This document shows, piece after piece, positions 46,823 through 54,854 of a stretch of DNA of 64,000 nucleotides. The position numbers and the translations under genes were made by a program. Source of the stretch: an uncultured Clostridia bacterium (lineage in GTDB: Bacteria > Bacillota > Clostridia > TANB77 > CAG-508); the NCBI GenBank assembly GCA_944393565.1, contig CALYAM010000001.1:122204-186203 (forward strand), written 5' to 3'. The notes under the pieces were generated by a model. It searched no databases, had not been told where the DNA came from, and was given only the letters and a program-made list of their open reading frames with translations. How positions within the stretch are numbered: the first letter of the stretch is position 1; the number at the start of each line of letters is the position of its first letter.

Positions 46823-47806
46823 ATGAAAAAAATAGCTATTATAGGTAGTGGAAGTTGGGGAATTGCACTTGCCATTCATCTGGCCAAATTAGGGAATGAA
46901 GTTAAAGTATGGTCTTTTTCAGAGGAAGAAGCTAACTTAATTAACAAATATAAAAGATGCAAATTTTTGCCAAATGTTGCTTTACCAGATAATATTAATT
47001 GCAGTTTGGATTATGAAGAAGTAATATGGGGAAGCGATATTGTATTACATGTTACACCATCAAAATTTGTAAGAAATACTGTTCAAAGCTATAAAAGGTT
47101 TATTACGAATCAACCAGTAATTATGTGTTCAAAGGGATTTGAAGCAGAAACACTATATACTTTGGTAGATGTTTTAAAAGAAGAGATGCCATTTGCAAAG
47201 TTAGGTGTTTTATCAGGACCAAGTCATGCTGAGGAAGTATCAGTAGGTATTCCAACAGCTCTTGTTATAGGAACAGAACATGAAGGAATAAAAGATATGG
47301 TGATACAAACCTTTATGAATGAAAACTTAAGGATTTACTATTCAAAAGATGTAAAGGGAATTGAATTAGGTGGAGCTTTAAAAAATATTATTGCTTTTTG
47401 TGCAGGAATTGCAGCTGGAATAGGACTTGGAGACAATACTTTTGCAGCACTAATTACAAGGGGATTGGTAGAAATTAAAAGACTTGGTATAAAAATGGGG
47501 GCTAATGAAGAAACTTTTTATGGATTAACAGGTCTTGGAGATTTAATTGTAACATGTTTAAGTGAACATAGCCGCAATCGAAATGCTGGTTTTTTAATTG
47601 GAAAAGGTAATAGCTTATCATATGTAAGAGAAAAAATTGGAATGACAATTGAAAGTGTTGATAATATAGAAATTGCTAAAAAACTTGCTATGCAACATAA
47701 TATTGAAATGCCAATTGTAAATGCGGTATATGATGTTTTAAATAATCATTTGGATCCAGAAAATGCAGTAAATATGCTTATGACTAGAGCAGCTAAATGT
47801 GAATAA
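46823..47806 (+). CDS. gpsA: Glycerol-3-phosphate dehydrogenase (NAD(P)+)
   Basis: Makes sn-glycerol-3-phosphate from DHAP. 327 residues from ATG 46823 (GGAGG at 46809-46814), which gives the expected KKIAIIGSGSWGIALA dinucleotide motif. SKGFE, GPSHAEEV and ELGGALKNIIAFCAGIAAG are the family blocks. Operon with plsY. Confidence 0.95.
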   Translation: MKKIAIIGSGSWGIALAIHLAKLGNEVKVWSFSEEEANLINKYKRCKFLPNVALPDNINCSLDYEEVIWGSDIVLHVTPSKFVRNTVQSYKRFITNQPVIMCSKGFEAETLYTLVDVLKEEMPFAKLGVLSGPSHAEEVSVGIPTALVIGTEHEGIKDMVIQTFMNENLRIYYSKDVKGIELGGALKNIIAFCAGIAAGIGLGDNTFAALITRGLVEIKRLGIKMGANEETFYGLTGLGDLIVTCLSEHSRNRNAGFLIGKGNSLSYVREKIGMTIESVDNIEIAKKLAMQHNIEMPIVNAVYDVLNNHLDPENAVNMLMTRAAKCE

Positions 47807-47866
47807 GATGCTGATAAAATTACTAAATTTTTGTATGAAGAAATATTTTGAAAGGGAATGTAAAAC

Positions 47867-48305
47867 ATGAGGCTTATAATACAAAGAGTTACAAAAGCAA
47901 AAGTAACTTCTGATGGTGCTGTAACAGGACAAATAAATAGGGGATTTTTAGTGTTAATTGGGATAGGACCAAACGATACAAAGCAAACAGCAGACCTCCT
48001 TTCTAAAAAATTATGTAACTTAAGGATTTTTGAGGATGAAAATGAAAAAATGAATTTATCAATTAAAGATATAAATGGCAAACTTTTAATTGTATCTCAA
48101 TTTACTTTATATGCTGATTGCAAAAAGGGGAATAGACCTAGTTTTGCCAATGCTGCTTCTCCAGATATAGCAGAAGAACTATATGAATATTTTATGGAAA
48201 AATGTAAGCAAGAAGGTGTTCATGTAGAAAAACGGAAAATTCGGTGCTCATATGGAAGTAGAATTACTAAACGATGGACCAGTTACTATTTTGCTAGAAC
48301 AATAA
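47867..48305 (+). CDS. dtd: D-aminoacyl-tRNA deacylase, needs a +1 shift at CGG 48233-48235
   Basis: Removes D-amino acids mischarged on tRNA. The N-terminus MRLIIQRVTKAKV and the active-site segment LLIVSQFTLYADCKKGNRPSF are in the zero frame, which then reads VEK, CGG and 27 unrelated residues to 48319. Skipping the C gives VEKGKFGAHMEVELLNDGPVT and a stop at 48303-48305. The joined protein is 145 residues, the exact usual length, and regains the GPVT motif needed for activity. A further CGG just downstream is out of frame after the shift. Confidence 0.94.
48233..48235 (+). other. Candidate +1 recoding site in dtd (CGG to GGA)
   Basis: Codon 123: AAA CGG AAA ATT becomes AAA GGA AAA TTC, the conserved (T/K)G-x-FGA element. 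Confidence 0.85.
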
Positions 48306-48315
48306 ATATATGTTA

Positions 48316-48594
48316 TTAATATGGAAATCGTTCATATAAATACTTAATAATTTGGTTAGCATTATTCTCTGTAACGTTTATAAAAACACCTTTATCAATA
48401 CTTATCCACATGTTAATATTAAATTTTTCATTATTGTCTATGAAAATACCAATTAATTCTGCCATTTCTACTGGATTTTCATAGGCTTTTTCCCATTTAT
48501 CTTCTTTTATTACTATTTTTTTTCCATAATAACTACTTAAAAAACGCTCTATTTGGTTTTTGCTCATGCTGTATAATGAAATTATTGTATTCAA
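48316..48594 (-). CDS. Hypothetical protein, 92 residues
   Basis: Starts at a TTG with GGAGG eight bases upstream. Soluble, mixed alpha/beta composition with IVIKEDKWEKAYENPVEMAE and INMWISIDKGVFINVTE. No family is recognised. It lies 10 bases from the restored dtd stop, convergent with it. If dtd ended at the zero-frame stop (48319) the two genes would overlap by four bases. Confidence 0.65.
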   Translation of the reverse strand: MNTIISLYSMSKNQIERFLSSYYGKKIVIKEDKWEKAYENPVEMAELIGIFIDNNEKFNINMWISIDKGVFINVTENNANQIIKYLYERFPY

Positions 48595-48707
48595 TTTTAA
48601 TCCTCCAATATTTTTTCTGTTTTATATTTAGTATTAAAAAATTATAAAATACTATTCAAAAGAATAAAAGGTAATTTTTCGGAAATACTACTAAAAGGTG
48701 ATTTTGA

Positions 48708-49601
48708 ATGAGCTTCCAAAAAGTTATATTAACGACTATCTTAATTTTAATTTGCACTATAATGTTTACCTTTTTGTCGGGATGTTCTTCTCAAGAAATG
48801 GATTTAAATAAAAAAGCAGTCGATGAAATAGAGTATTTATCTACTAAATTTATTGATATGTTAAATCGATTAAATAATATAACTTTTGAAAATTATAAAA
48901 TAACAACAGAACAAATTTCACTTGATAAAGAAACAGCAGAACAAGAGAAATCCAGTTCTTCATCTTCTTCTCAAAGTACGGAAAATAGCGACAATGAAGA
49001 GGAAAATAATAATTCCAATGAAGAAGATAGTACATCAATTATTGCATCTCAAATGTCGCCCAATACAATTTTAAACCCTGTAACGACACAGATAGATTGG
49101 GCCGGAATAAAAAATGAAATTGAAAATATTTATTATGCATGGAATACTATATTACTTGATTTATATGAATTAAATATTAATAAAGATGATATAATTAAGT
49201 TTAGTGAAGATCTAGACCAAACAACACAAAATATAAAAAATGAGGACAAATTAAATTCAACGCATGCACTTGCAAATCTATATAGTTATTTACCTAAATA
49301 TATACAAATAATTTCTCAAGACACATCTAAAATAAATTTATATAAAACAAAATCTTTTATTATAAACGCATACGCTTTAATTGAAAATGGAAAGTGGAAT
49401 ATGGCAAAAGATGAAATAAACAAAGCAGGGGAAGCCTTTAGTGTAGTAATGGCAGATGCGTCTTTCATAGGGACTAACTCATATCAAATAAATAAATCAT
49501 ATGTTATGTTAAATGAACTTAAAAATTCTGTTTCTTTAGAAGATAGGGAGATTTTTTATATTAAATATAGAAACCTGTTAGAGGAAATAGATAACTTATA
49601 A
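48708..49601 (+). CDS. Putative lipoprotein, unknown function
   Basis: 297 residues with a lipoprotein signal (lipobox LSGC at about 23-26). A Ser/Glu/Asn-rich low-complexity linker (about 83-110) is followed by a helical domain with QIDWAGIKNEIENIYYAWNT and many Asn, Lys and Ile. No family recognised. Exported to the outer membrane face by inference from the signal. Confidence 0.7.
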   Translation: MSFQKVILTTILILICTIMFTFLSGCSSQEMDLNKKAVDEIEYLSTKFIDMLNRLNNITFENYKITTEQISLDKETAEQEKSSSSSSSQSTENSDNEEENNNSNEEDSTSIIASQMSPNTILNPVTTQIDWAGIKNEIENIYYAWNTILLDLYELNINKDDIIKFSEDLDQTTQNIKNEDKLNSTHALANLYSYLPKYIQIISQDTSKINLYKTKSFIINAYALIENGKWNMAKDEINKAGEAFSVVMADASFIGTNSYQINKSYVMLNELKNSVSLEDREIFYIKYRNLLEEIDNL

Positions 49602-49640
49602 ATATTGACTTTTACGAAAAAAAAGTTTAAAATATTACTT

Positions 49641-49976
49641 AAAGTAAATTAAATGGTCGCGTGTATAATTTATTTATACATGAGGAAAGTCCGGGCTCCA
49701 CAGAGCAATGATGCTGGGTAACACCCAGTGAGGGAAACCTTAAGGAAAGTGCAACAGAAAATAACCGCCAAATAATTGGTAAGGGTGAAAATGTGAGGTA
49801 AGAGCTCACAAAGAATGTGGTGACATATTTCTTGTGTAAACCCCATCTGGAGAAACATCTTTAAATTGAAGCTATAAGTTGCTCGCTTGCTTCTGCTAGG
49901 TGGATTGAGGTAAATAGCAATATTTATCCTAGATAAATGACCATTCACGACAGAACCCGGCTTATCGATTTACTTT
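49641..49976 (+). ncRNA. rnpB: RNase P RNA
   Basis: The catalytic RNA that matures tRNA 5' ends. GAGGAAAGTCCGGGCTCC near the 5' end and GACAGAACCCGGCTTA near the 3' end are the conserved CR elements, and AAAGTAAAT and ATTTACTTT pair to close the outer helix (P1). AACCGCC-like and GAGGTAAGAGCTC segments lie between. A strong terminator follows. Confidence 0.95.
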
Positions 49977-49977
49977 T

Positions 49978-50020
49978 AATAAAGCTCTTTTATAGTTTAT
50001 TACTATAAAAGAGCTTTATT
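49978..50020 (+). terminator. Terminator after rnpB
   Basis: An 18-bp perfect stem (49978-49995 with 50003-50020) with a seven-base loop. It may also act on the opposite strand behind tRNA-Leu. Confidence 0.85.
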
Positions 50021-50052
50021 AAATGCATTAAAAGGAACATTTAATGCGTTAT

Positions 50053-50136
50053 TGGTGCGAATAGTGGGACTCGAACCCACACGCAAAATGCACACGCCCC
50101 TCAAACGTGCCTGTCTGCCAGTTCCAGCATATTCGC
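50053..50136 (-). tRNA. tRNA-Leu(GAG)
   Basis: Folds as a class II tRNA with a 7-bp acceptor stem (GCGAATA with TATTCGC), discriminator A and an encoded CCA. The anticodon loop TTGAGGG places GAG at 34-36. A long variable arm and the T-arm GTGGG-TTCGAGT-CCCAC support Leu. It reads CUC and CUU. Confidence 0.93.
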
Positions 50137-50205
50137 ATAAAAACATTATAAAATAAAAAAGCTAAAAAATCAATCATTGTTTTATAGTATTTTTTAGAAA
50201 AATCA

Positions 50206-50234
50206 TTGAAATTAGCCAGAAAAATTTATATAAT
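50206..50234 (+). promoter_or_regulatory. Promoter for pta-ackA
   Basis: TTGAAA, a 17-base spacer and TATAAT, 30 bases before the pta start. Confidence 0.75.
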
Positions 50235-50264
50235 ATACATATTATTTTTTTAGGAGGAAAAAAT

Positions 50265-51266
50265 ATGGCGTTTATTGATGAAATGAAAAAAAGAGCAAGT
50301 TCCAATATAAAGACGATTGTACTTCCAGAAGCAAATGATAAAAGAGTATTAGAAGCTGTAAGCAGAGTACAGAAAGAGGGATTTGCAAATGTAGTACTTG
50401 TTGGAAACAAAGATGAGGCACAAAAGGTTGCTAAAGAAAATAATATTGATATTTCAAGTATCAAAATAATTGAACCAGCAAAATCTGAGCATTATGAAGA
50501 ATATGTTCAAACATTTTATGAATTGCGTAAAGCAAAGGGAATGACTGAAGAAAAAGCAAGAGAACTGATATTAGATTCAACACACTACGCAATGATGATG
50601 GTCAAATCTGGTGAAGTAGATGGGTTAGTATCTGGTGCAGCTCACTCTACATCAGATACGCTAAGACCTGCGCTACAAATATTAAAAACAGCACCGGGAA
50701 CAAAACTTGTTTCAGCATTTTTTGTTATGTGTGTTCCAAACTGCAAATATGGTGAAGATGGAGTCTTTGTATTTTCTGACTGTGGATTAAATGCAAACCC
50801 AGATGCAGAGAGCTTATCTGAGATTGCTATTTCATCTGGTAAAAGCTTTGAACTACTAGTTGGAAAAACACCAAAGATAGCAATGCTTTCTTACTCTACA
50901 TATGGAAGTGCAAAATCTGAATTAGTAGATAAGGTAATTGAGGCAACAAGATTAGTAAAGGAAAAGTCACCTGATTTGTTGATAGATGGTGAACTACAAT
51001 TAGATGCTGCAATTATTCCAGAAGTTGCTAAATCTAAAGCACAAGGAAGTGCCGTTGCAGGAAATGCAAACACATTGATATTCCCAAATCTAGATTCAGG
51101 AAATATCGGTTATAAACTTGTGCAAAGATTGGCGAAAGCTGAAGCTTATGGACCACTATGTCAAGGAATTGCGAAACCAGTTAATGATTTATCAAGGGGT
51201 TGTAGTACAGAAGACATTATTGGTGTTATAGCTATAACTGCTGTTCAAGCGCAAAATCAAATATAG
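50265..51266 (+). CDS. pta: Phosphate acetyltransferase
   Basis: Converts acetyl-CoA and phosphate to acetyl phosphate. 333 residues of the short Pta form. TIVLPEANDKRVLEA, then VSGAAHSTSDTLRPALQIL and GSAVAGNANTLIFPNLDSGN are the family blocks. TAGGAGG ribosome site. With ackA 14 bases downstream it forms the ATP-yielding acetate pathway. Confidence 0.96.
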   Translation: MAFIDEMKKRASSNIKTIVLPEANDKRVLEAVSRVQKEGFANVVLVGNKDEAQKVAKENNIDISSIKIIEPAKSEHYEEYVQTFYELRKAKGMTEEKARELILDSTHYAMMMVKSGEVDGLVSGAAHSTSDTLRPALQILKTAPGTKLVSAFFVMCVPNCKYGEDGVFVFSDCGLNANPDAESLSEIAISSGKSFELLVGKTPKIAMLSYSTYGSAKSELVDKVIEATRLVKEKSPDLLIDGELQLDAAIIPEVAKSKAQGSAVAGNANTLIFPNLDSGNIGYKLVQRLAKAEAYGPLCQGIAKPVNDLSRGCSTEDIIGVIAITAVQAQNQI

Positions 51267-51280
51267 AAGGGAGACCATTT

Positions 51281-52471
51281 ATGAAAATATTAGTTATTAA
51301 TTGTGGCAGCTCATCTGTAAAATATCAATTAATGAATATGGATGATGAATCTGTAATGGCAAAGGGAAATTATGAAAGAATTGGAATTGGAAATTCTTTT
51401 TTAACACATAAAGTGGGAGATGAAAAATATAAATATGAGAGAGAAGCAAAAACGCATGATGATGCTATAAGATTTATTTTAGAACAGTTGACCGATAGTG
51501 AACATGGTGTAATTAAAAGTTTAGATGAAATTAATGCAATAGGTCATAGAATTGTGCATGGAGGAGAAAAATTCACAAAATCAGTTATTGTTGATGATGA
51601 AGTAATAAACGGAATAGAAGATGCAATTAAATTTGCACCGCTTCATAATCCAGGACATTTGCAAGGCATTAGAGCTTGCCAAAAGGAATTACCAGGGAAA
51701 CAGAATGTTACTGTTTTTGATACAGCATTTCACCAAACGATGCCAAAAGAACATTACATATATCCAATTCCATATCAATACTATAAAAAATATGGAGTAC
51801 GTAAGTATGGGGCACATGGCACTTCACATAAGTATGTAGCTGGAAGGATAGCAGAAATTTTAGGAAAAAACCCAGTAGATTTAAAAATAATTAACTGTCA
51901 TATTGGACAGGGAGCATCAATATGTGCTATTCAAGGAGGAAAGTGCATAGATACAAGTATGGGACTTACTCCACTTGGAGGAATTGCAATGGGTAGTAGA
52001 AGTGGTGATTTGGACCCATCTGTTGTAACATATATTATGGAACAAGAAAATATTGGCCCAAAAGAAATGAATAGAATTTTAAATAAAGAATCCGGATTGC
52101 TTGGGATATCAGGTATTTCAGCAGATAACAGAGATATTTTAGCAGAGGCCGAAAAAGGTAATGAGAGGGCTATTCTTGCAATAAAAGAATATTGCTATAT
52201 TATTGCTGGCTATATTGCAAGATATGCAGCTTCAATGAATGGAGTTGATGTTATAACATTTACCGGAGGAGTTGGAGAAAGAGGACCAGATGAAAGAAAG
52301 GAAATATGTTCATACCTCGGATTTATGGGAGTTGAATTAGATCAAGAAGCAAATAAAATAAGAGCAGAAGAAAAGGAAATTTCATGTAAAAATTCTAAAG
52401 TGAAGGTATGGATTGTTCCTACAGAAGAAGAACTTATGATTGCAAGAGAGACCCTAGAACTTGTAAAATAG
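51281..52471 (+). CDS. ackA: Acetate kinase (first copy)
   Basis: Makes ATP and acetate from acetyl phosphate. 396 residues with the ASKHA N-terminus VINCGSSSVKYQL, GHRIVHGGE, FDTAFHQTMP, YGAHGTSHKYV and LGGIAMGSRSGDLDP. A second, clearly related copy lies 1 kb downstream. Confidence 0.97.
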   Translation: MKILVINCGSSSVKYQLMNMDDESVMAKGNYERIGIGNSFLTHKVGDEKYKYEREAKTHDDAIRFILEQLTDSEHGVIKSLDEINAIGHRIVHGGEKFTKSVIVDDEVINGIEDAIKFAPLHNPGHLQGIRACQKELPGKQNVTVFDTAFHQTMPKEHYIYPIPYQYYKKYGVRKYGAHGTSHKYVAGRIAEILGKNPVDLKIINCHIGQGASICAIQGGKCIDTSMGLTPLGGIAMGSRSGDLDPSVVTYIMEQENIGPKEMNRILNKESGLLGISGISADNRDILAEAEKGNERAILAIKEYCYIIAGYIARYAASMNGVDVITFTGGVGERGPDERKEICSYLGFMGVELDQEANKIRAEEKEISCKNSKVKVWIVPTEEELMIARETLELVK

Positions 52472-52489
52472 TTAATATTATGCTATACT
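52461..52489 (+). promoter_or_regulatory. Promoter for the 112-residue gene
   Basis: TTGTAA, a 17-base spacer and TATACT with TG at -15/-14. The -35 lies in the last codons of ackA. Confidence 0.65.
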
Positions 52490-52532
52490 GTAATATAGTT
52501 TCAATTAAAGAAACATATAAGGAGGAAGAAAA

Positions 52533-52871
52533 ATGGAAAATCGGAAACGTATGATTAACATGGATAAAAATGGCAAATTAATTGATGAAACAGATTGCAA
52601 AAAAACAGAGAAAATATTTGACACACTGGATTTAATAGTAGCATGCTTAGTCAAAACACCGAACGTTGAAGTAAAGAGTTTAAAGATTTTTTTGGAGCAA
52701 CCATCTCATTTTGAGTTGACAGTCAGAGCGACATTAAAGGAAATCAGTAATTTAATTGATAATTTGCAAAAAGAAGTCAGTGATTGCATAATCGTAACAC
52801 CTGAAGAGGAGGGTATGATTTTGCCGAATAAAGTAGGTTACCTTTACTTCATTCAAATTAATTTTTCATAA
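52533..52871 (+). CDS. Hypothetical protein with an in-frame CGG at codon 4
   Basis: 112 residues, strong AAGGAGG site and own promoter and terminator. Sequence begins MENRKRMINMDKNGK and includes LKIFLEQPSHFELTVRA. No family recognised. Its codon choice (ATC, GAG, CGT, CCG) is less AT-biased than its neighbours, suggesting transfer. Codon 4 is CGG (52542-52544). If CGG triggered a +1 shift here, translation would end at a TGA three codons later, so either CGG is read normally in this gene or translation restarts at a later ATG (52551 or 52560). Confidence 0.65.
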   Translation: MENRKRMINMDKNGKLIDETDCKKTEKIFDTLDLIVACLVKTPNVEVKSLKIFLEQPSHFELTVRATLKEISNLIDNLQKEVSDCIIVTPEEEGMILPNKVGYLYFIQINFS

Positions 52872-52884
52872 ATTTTTTCCAAAC

Positions 52885-52910
52885 CAGAGGGAGAATTCTC
52901 CCTCTGATTT
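52885..52910 (+). terminator. Terminator after the 112-residue gene
   Basis: Perfect 22-base palindrome CAGAGGGAGAA/TTCTCCCTCTG followed by T-rich sequence. Confidence 0.8.
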
Positions 52911-53031
52911 ATTTTGTAGGAAAAAATAATTTCCTTAATAAAAACAGAAAAAAGATGGATAATGCGAAGAAAAAATGTTATAATATATTTTATAATTGCC
53001 GATACGGTAAATAGAAAGGATGGGAATTAGA

Positions 53032-53262
53032 ATGAATGGTAAACTACGGGAAATCGAGAAAAAAATCGAAAATGTTTTAGAGGAGTATGGTACAGTAGGA
53101 AATTTCGATTTGCTCAAAAACGGTGTATTTCAAGTAACTTTTGTGGCAAGACCGCAGGACTCAAGGGATATACTGAAACACTTTCCTGTTCATTTTTGCA
53201 ATTCTGCTAGAATTGGAGAGAAAAACACCATCCAGGTTTTGCTAGATGATGTTTTGCTGTAA
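53032..53262 (+). CDS. Hypothetical protein with an in-frame CGG at codon 6
   Basis: 76 residues from the ATG at 53032, which suits the AAAGGA at 53015 better than 53020. The sequence KLREIEKKIENVLEEYG then VTFVARPQDSRDILKHF is compact and alpha/beta. No family recognised. Codon use again differs from the surroundings. CGG lies at 53047-53049. A +1 shift there would reach a stop after about ten codons, so the zero frame must be used if this is a gene. It has its own terminator. Confidence 0.6.
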   Translation: MNGKLREIEKKIENVLEEYGTVGNFDLLKNGVFQVTFVARPQDSRDILKHFPVHFCNSARIGEKNTIQVLLDDVLL

Positions 53263-53273
53263 TTCTACCATCC

Positions 53274-53310
53274 AAAGAGTGTGGCATAAAAATGCTACAC
53301 TCTTTTTATT
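53274..53310 (+). terminator. Terminator after the 76-residue gene
   Basis: A 13-bp stem with one G-U pair (AAAGAGTGTGGCA with TGCTACACTCTTT) and a T-run. Confidence 0.85.
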
Positions 53311-53445
53311 GTGTAGAAAAATAGACTTTATTTTTAGCGAAGTTTTTATATACAGTAAGACTTAATTTCCTTAGCCTATGCACATTTGCAAAGTAAAATG
53401 CACATGTGGTGAATCCACTTTTCTTATAATATATGAACTGCTGTA

Positions 53446-53474
53446 TTGCACTTTTTTTAAATAGTATATATAAT
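53446..53474 (+). promoter_or_regulatory. Promoter for the second ackA
   Basis: TTGCAC, a 17-base spacer and TATAAT. An AAAGGAG and a 26-codon out-of-frame ORF (ATG 53506) follow before the ackA start. Confidence 0.65.
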
Positions 53475-53530
53475 ACAAACATAAATATTTTGGAAAGGAG
53501 AGTATATGCTTACATGCATACAAATAAAAA

Positions 53531-54718
53531 ATGAAAATTCTTGTTTTGAACTGTGGAAGTTCTTCACTAAAGTACCAATTAATTAATATGGACAGCAAAA
53601 CATTGCTTGCAAAAGGAAATTATGAACGAATCGGAGAAAATGAAGCTTTTTTAACACATAAGGTAGGAACAGAAAAGTATATTATTGAAAAATCTGTTCT
53701 TGCGCATGATGAAGCCTTGCAAATTGTAATAGAACAATTATTAAGCAAAGAATATGGTGTAATATCTTCGCTAGATGAAATTGGGGCAGTTGGGCATAGG
53801 ATTGTACATGGTGGTGAAATTTTTAATGGCCCTGCCAAAATTACAGAAACAGTAATAGAACAAATTGCAGAATGTGGGGAATTTGCTCCACTTCATAATC
53901 CTGCGGCAGTGCTAGGAATAAAGGCTTGTTTAAAACTTATGCCAACAATACCAATGGTTGCAGTATTTGATACAGCTTTTCATCAGACAATGCCAATAGA
54001 AAATTATTTATATCCTATACCAGTAGAATATTATGAAAAGTATCGCGTTCGTAAATATGGAGCACATGGGACATCTCACAGTTATGTTTCTAAATGTGCT
54101 GCAAAATTAATGGAAAAGGATATTAAAGATTTAAAAATTATAACATGTCATTTAGGACAAGGTGCATCACTATGCGCAATTAAAGAAGGAAAATCTCTAG
54201 ACACAAGCATGGGACTTACTCCTCTTGGTGGAATTGCAATGGTAACACGTAGTGGAGATCTAGATCCTTCTGTTGTAACGTATATTATGGAAAAAGCGCA
54301 CATTGCACCAGAAGAAATGAACACCATACTAAATAAAAAGTCTGGACTTTCTGCTATTGCTGACATGGTTCCTGATTTTAGGGAGATAGAAGAGAAATCT
54401 CGTGAAGACGAAAAGGCCAAAATAGCAATTGATATTTTTAATAGTACGGTAGCCCAATATATTGCACGTTATGCAGTAAAATTAGGCGGAGTAGATTGCA
54501 TTGTTTTTACAGGAGGAATAGGTGAAAACCAAAGTAATGTTAGAGAATCAATATGTAGACAACTAGAATTTATGGGGGTAGATATTGACAGCAAAATGAA
54601 TAAAACTAAAGGTGAGGCAAAACAAATTTCGAGCACAACTTCAAAAGTAAAAGTATTTGTTATTCCAACAGATGAAGAAATGATGATTGCACAAGAAACT
54701 CTTGAACTGGTACAGTAA
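53531..54718 (+). CDS. ackA: Acetate kinase (second copy)
   Basis: 395 residues with the same motifs as the first copy (LVLNCGSSSLKYQL, FDTAFHQTMP, YGAHGTSHSYV, LGGIAMVTRSGDLDP). The Gly-Ser of the first copy is replaced by Val-Thr in MVTRSGDLD. The nearest Shine-Dalgarno (53494-53500) is 30 bases upstream and fits the small overlapping ORF at 53506 instead, so translation may be coupled to that ORF. A paralogue of the gene 1 kb upstream, not an identical duplicate. Confidence 0.95.
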   Translation: MKILVLNCGSSSLKYQLINMDSKTLLAKGNYERIGENEAFLTHKVGTEKYIIEKSVLAHDEALQIVIEQLLSKEYGVISSLDEIGAVGHRIVHGGEIFNGPAKITETVIEQIAECGEFAPLHNPAAVLGIKACLKLMPTIPMVAVFDTAFHQTMPIENYLYPIPVEYYEKYRVRKYGAHGTSHSYVSKCAAKLMEKDIKDLKIITCHLGQGASLCAIKEGKSLDTSMGLTPLGGIAMVTRSGDLDPSVVTYIMEKAHIAPEEMNTILNKKSGLSAIADMVPDFREIEEKSREDEKAKIAIDIFNSTVAQYIARYAVKLGGVDCIVFTGGIGENQSNVRESICRQLEFMGVDIDSKMNKTKGEAKQISSTTSKVKVFVIPTDEEMMIAQETLELVQ

Positions 54719-54854
54719 TTAGCTATCTTTAACATATAATTCTAATACTATATCATAATTACAATACAATAAGAAAATATTTAATTAACAGCACTCAACG
54801 TAATTTCATACAATATAATAAGACAATCTTATTTGTGAAGGGAGGTTATGTTTT

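Noticed and set aside
48243-48245. Second CGG in dtd just after the recoding site
   Set aside because: It is in frame only in the unshifted reading. After the +1 shift it is split as TTC GGT and is not a codon.
50053-50136. The tRNA in the window as the agent of CGG recoding
   Set aside because: Its anticodon is GAG with a normal seven-base loop, a standard tRNA-Leu. It cannot read CGG or CGGN.
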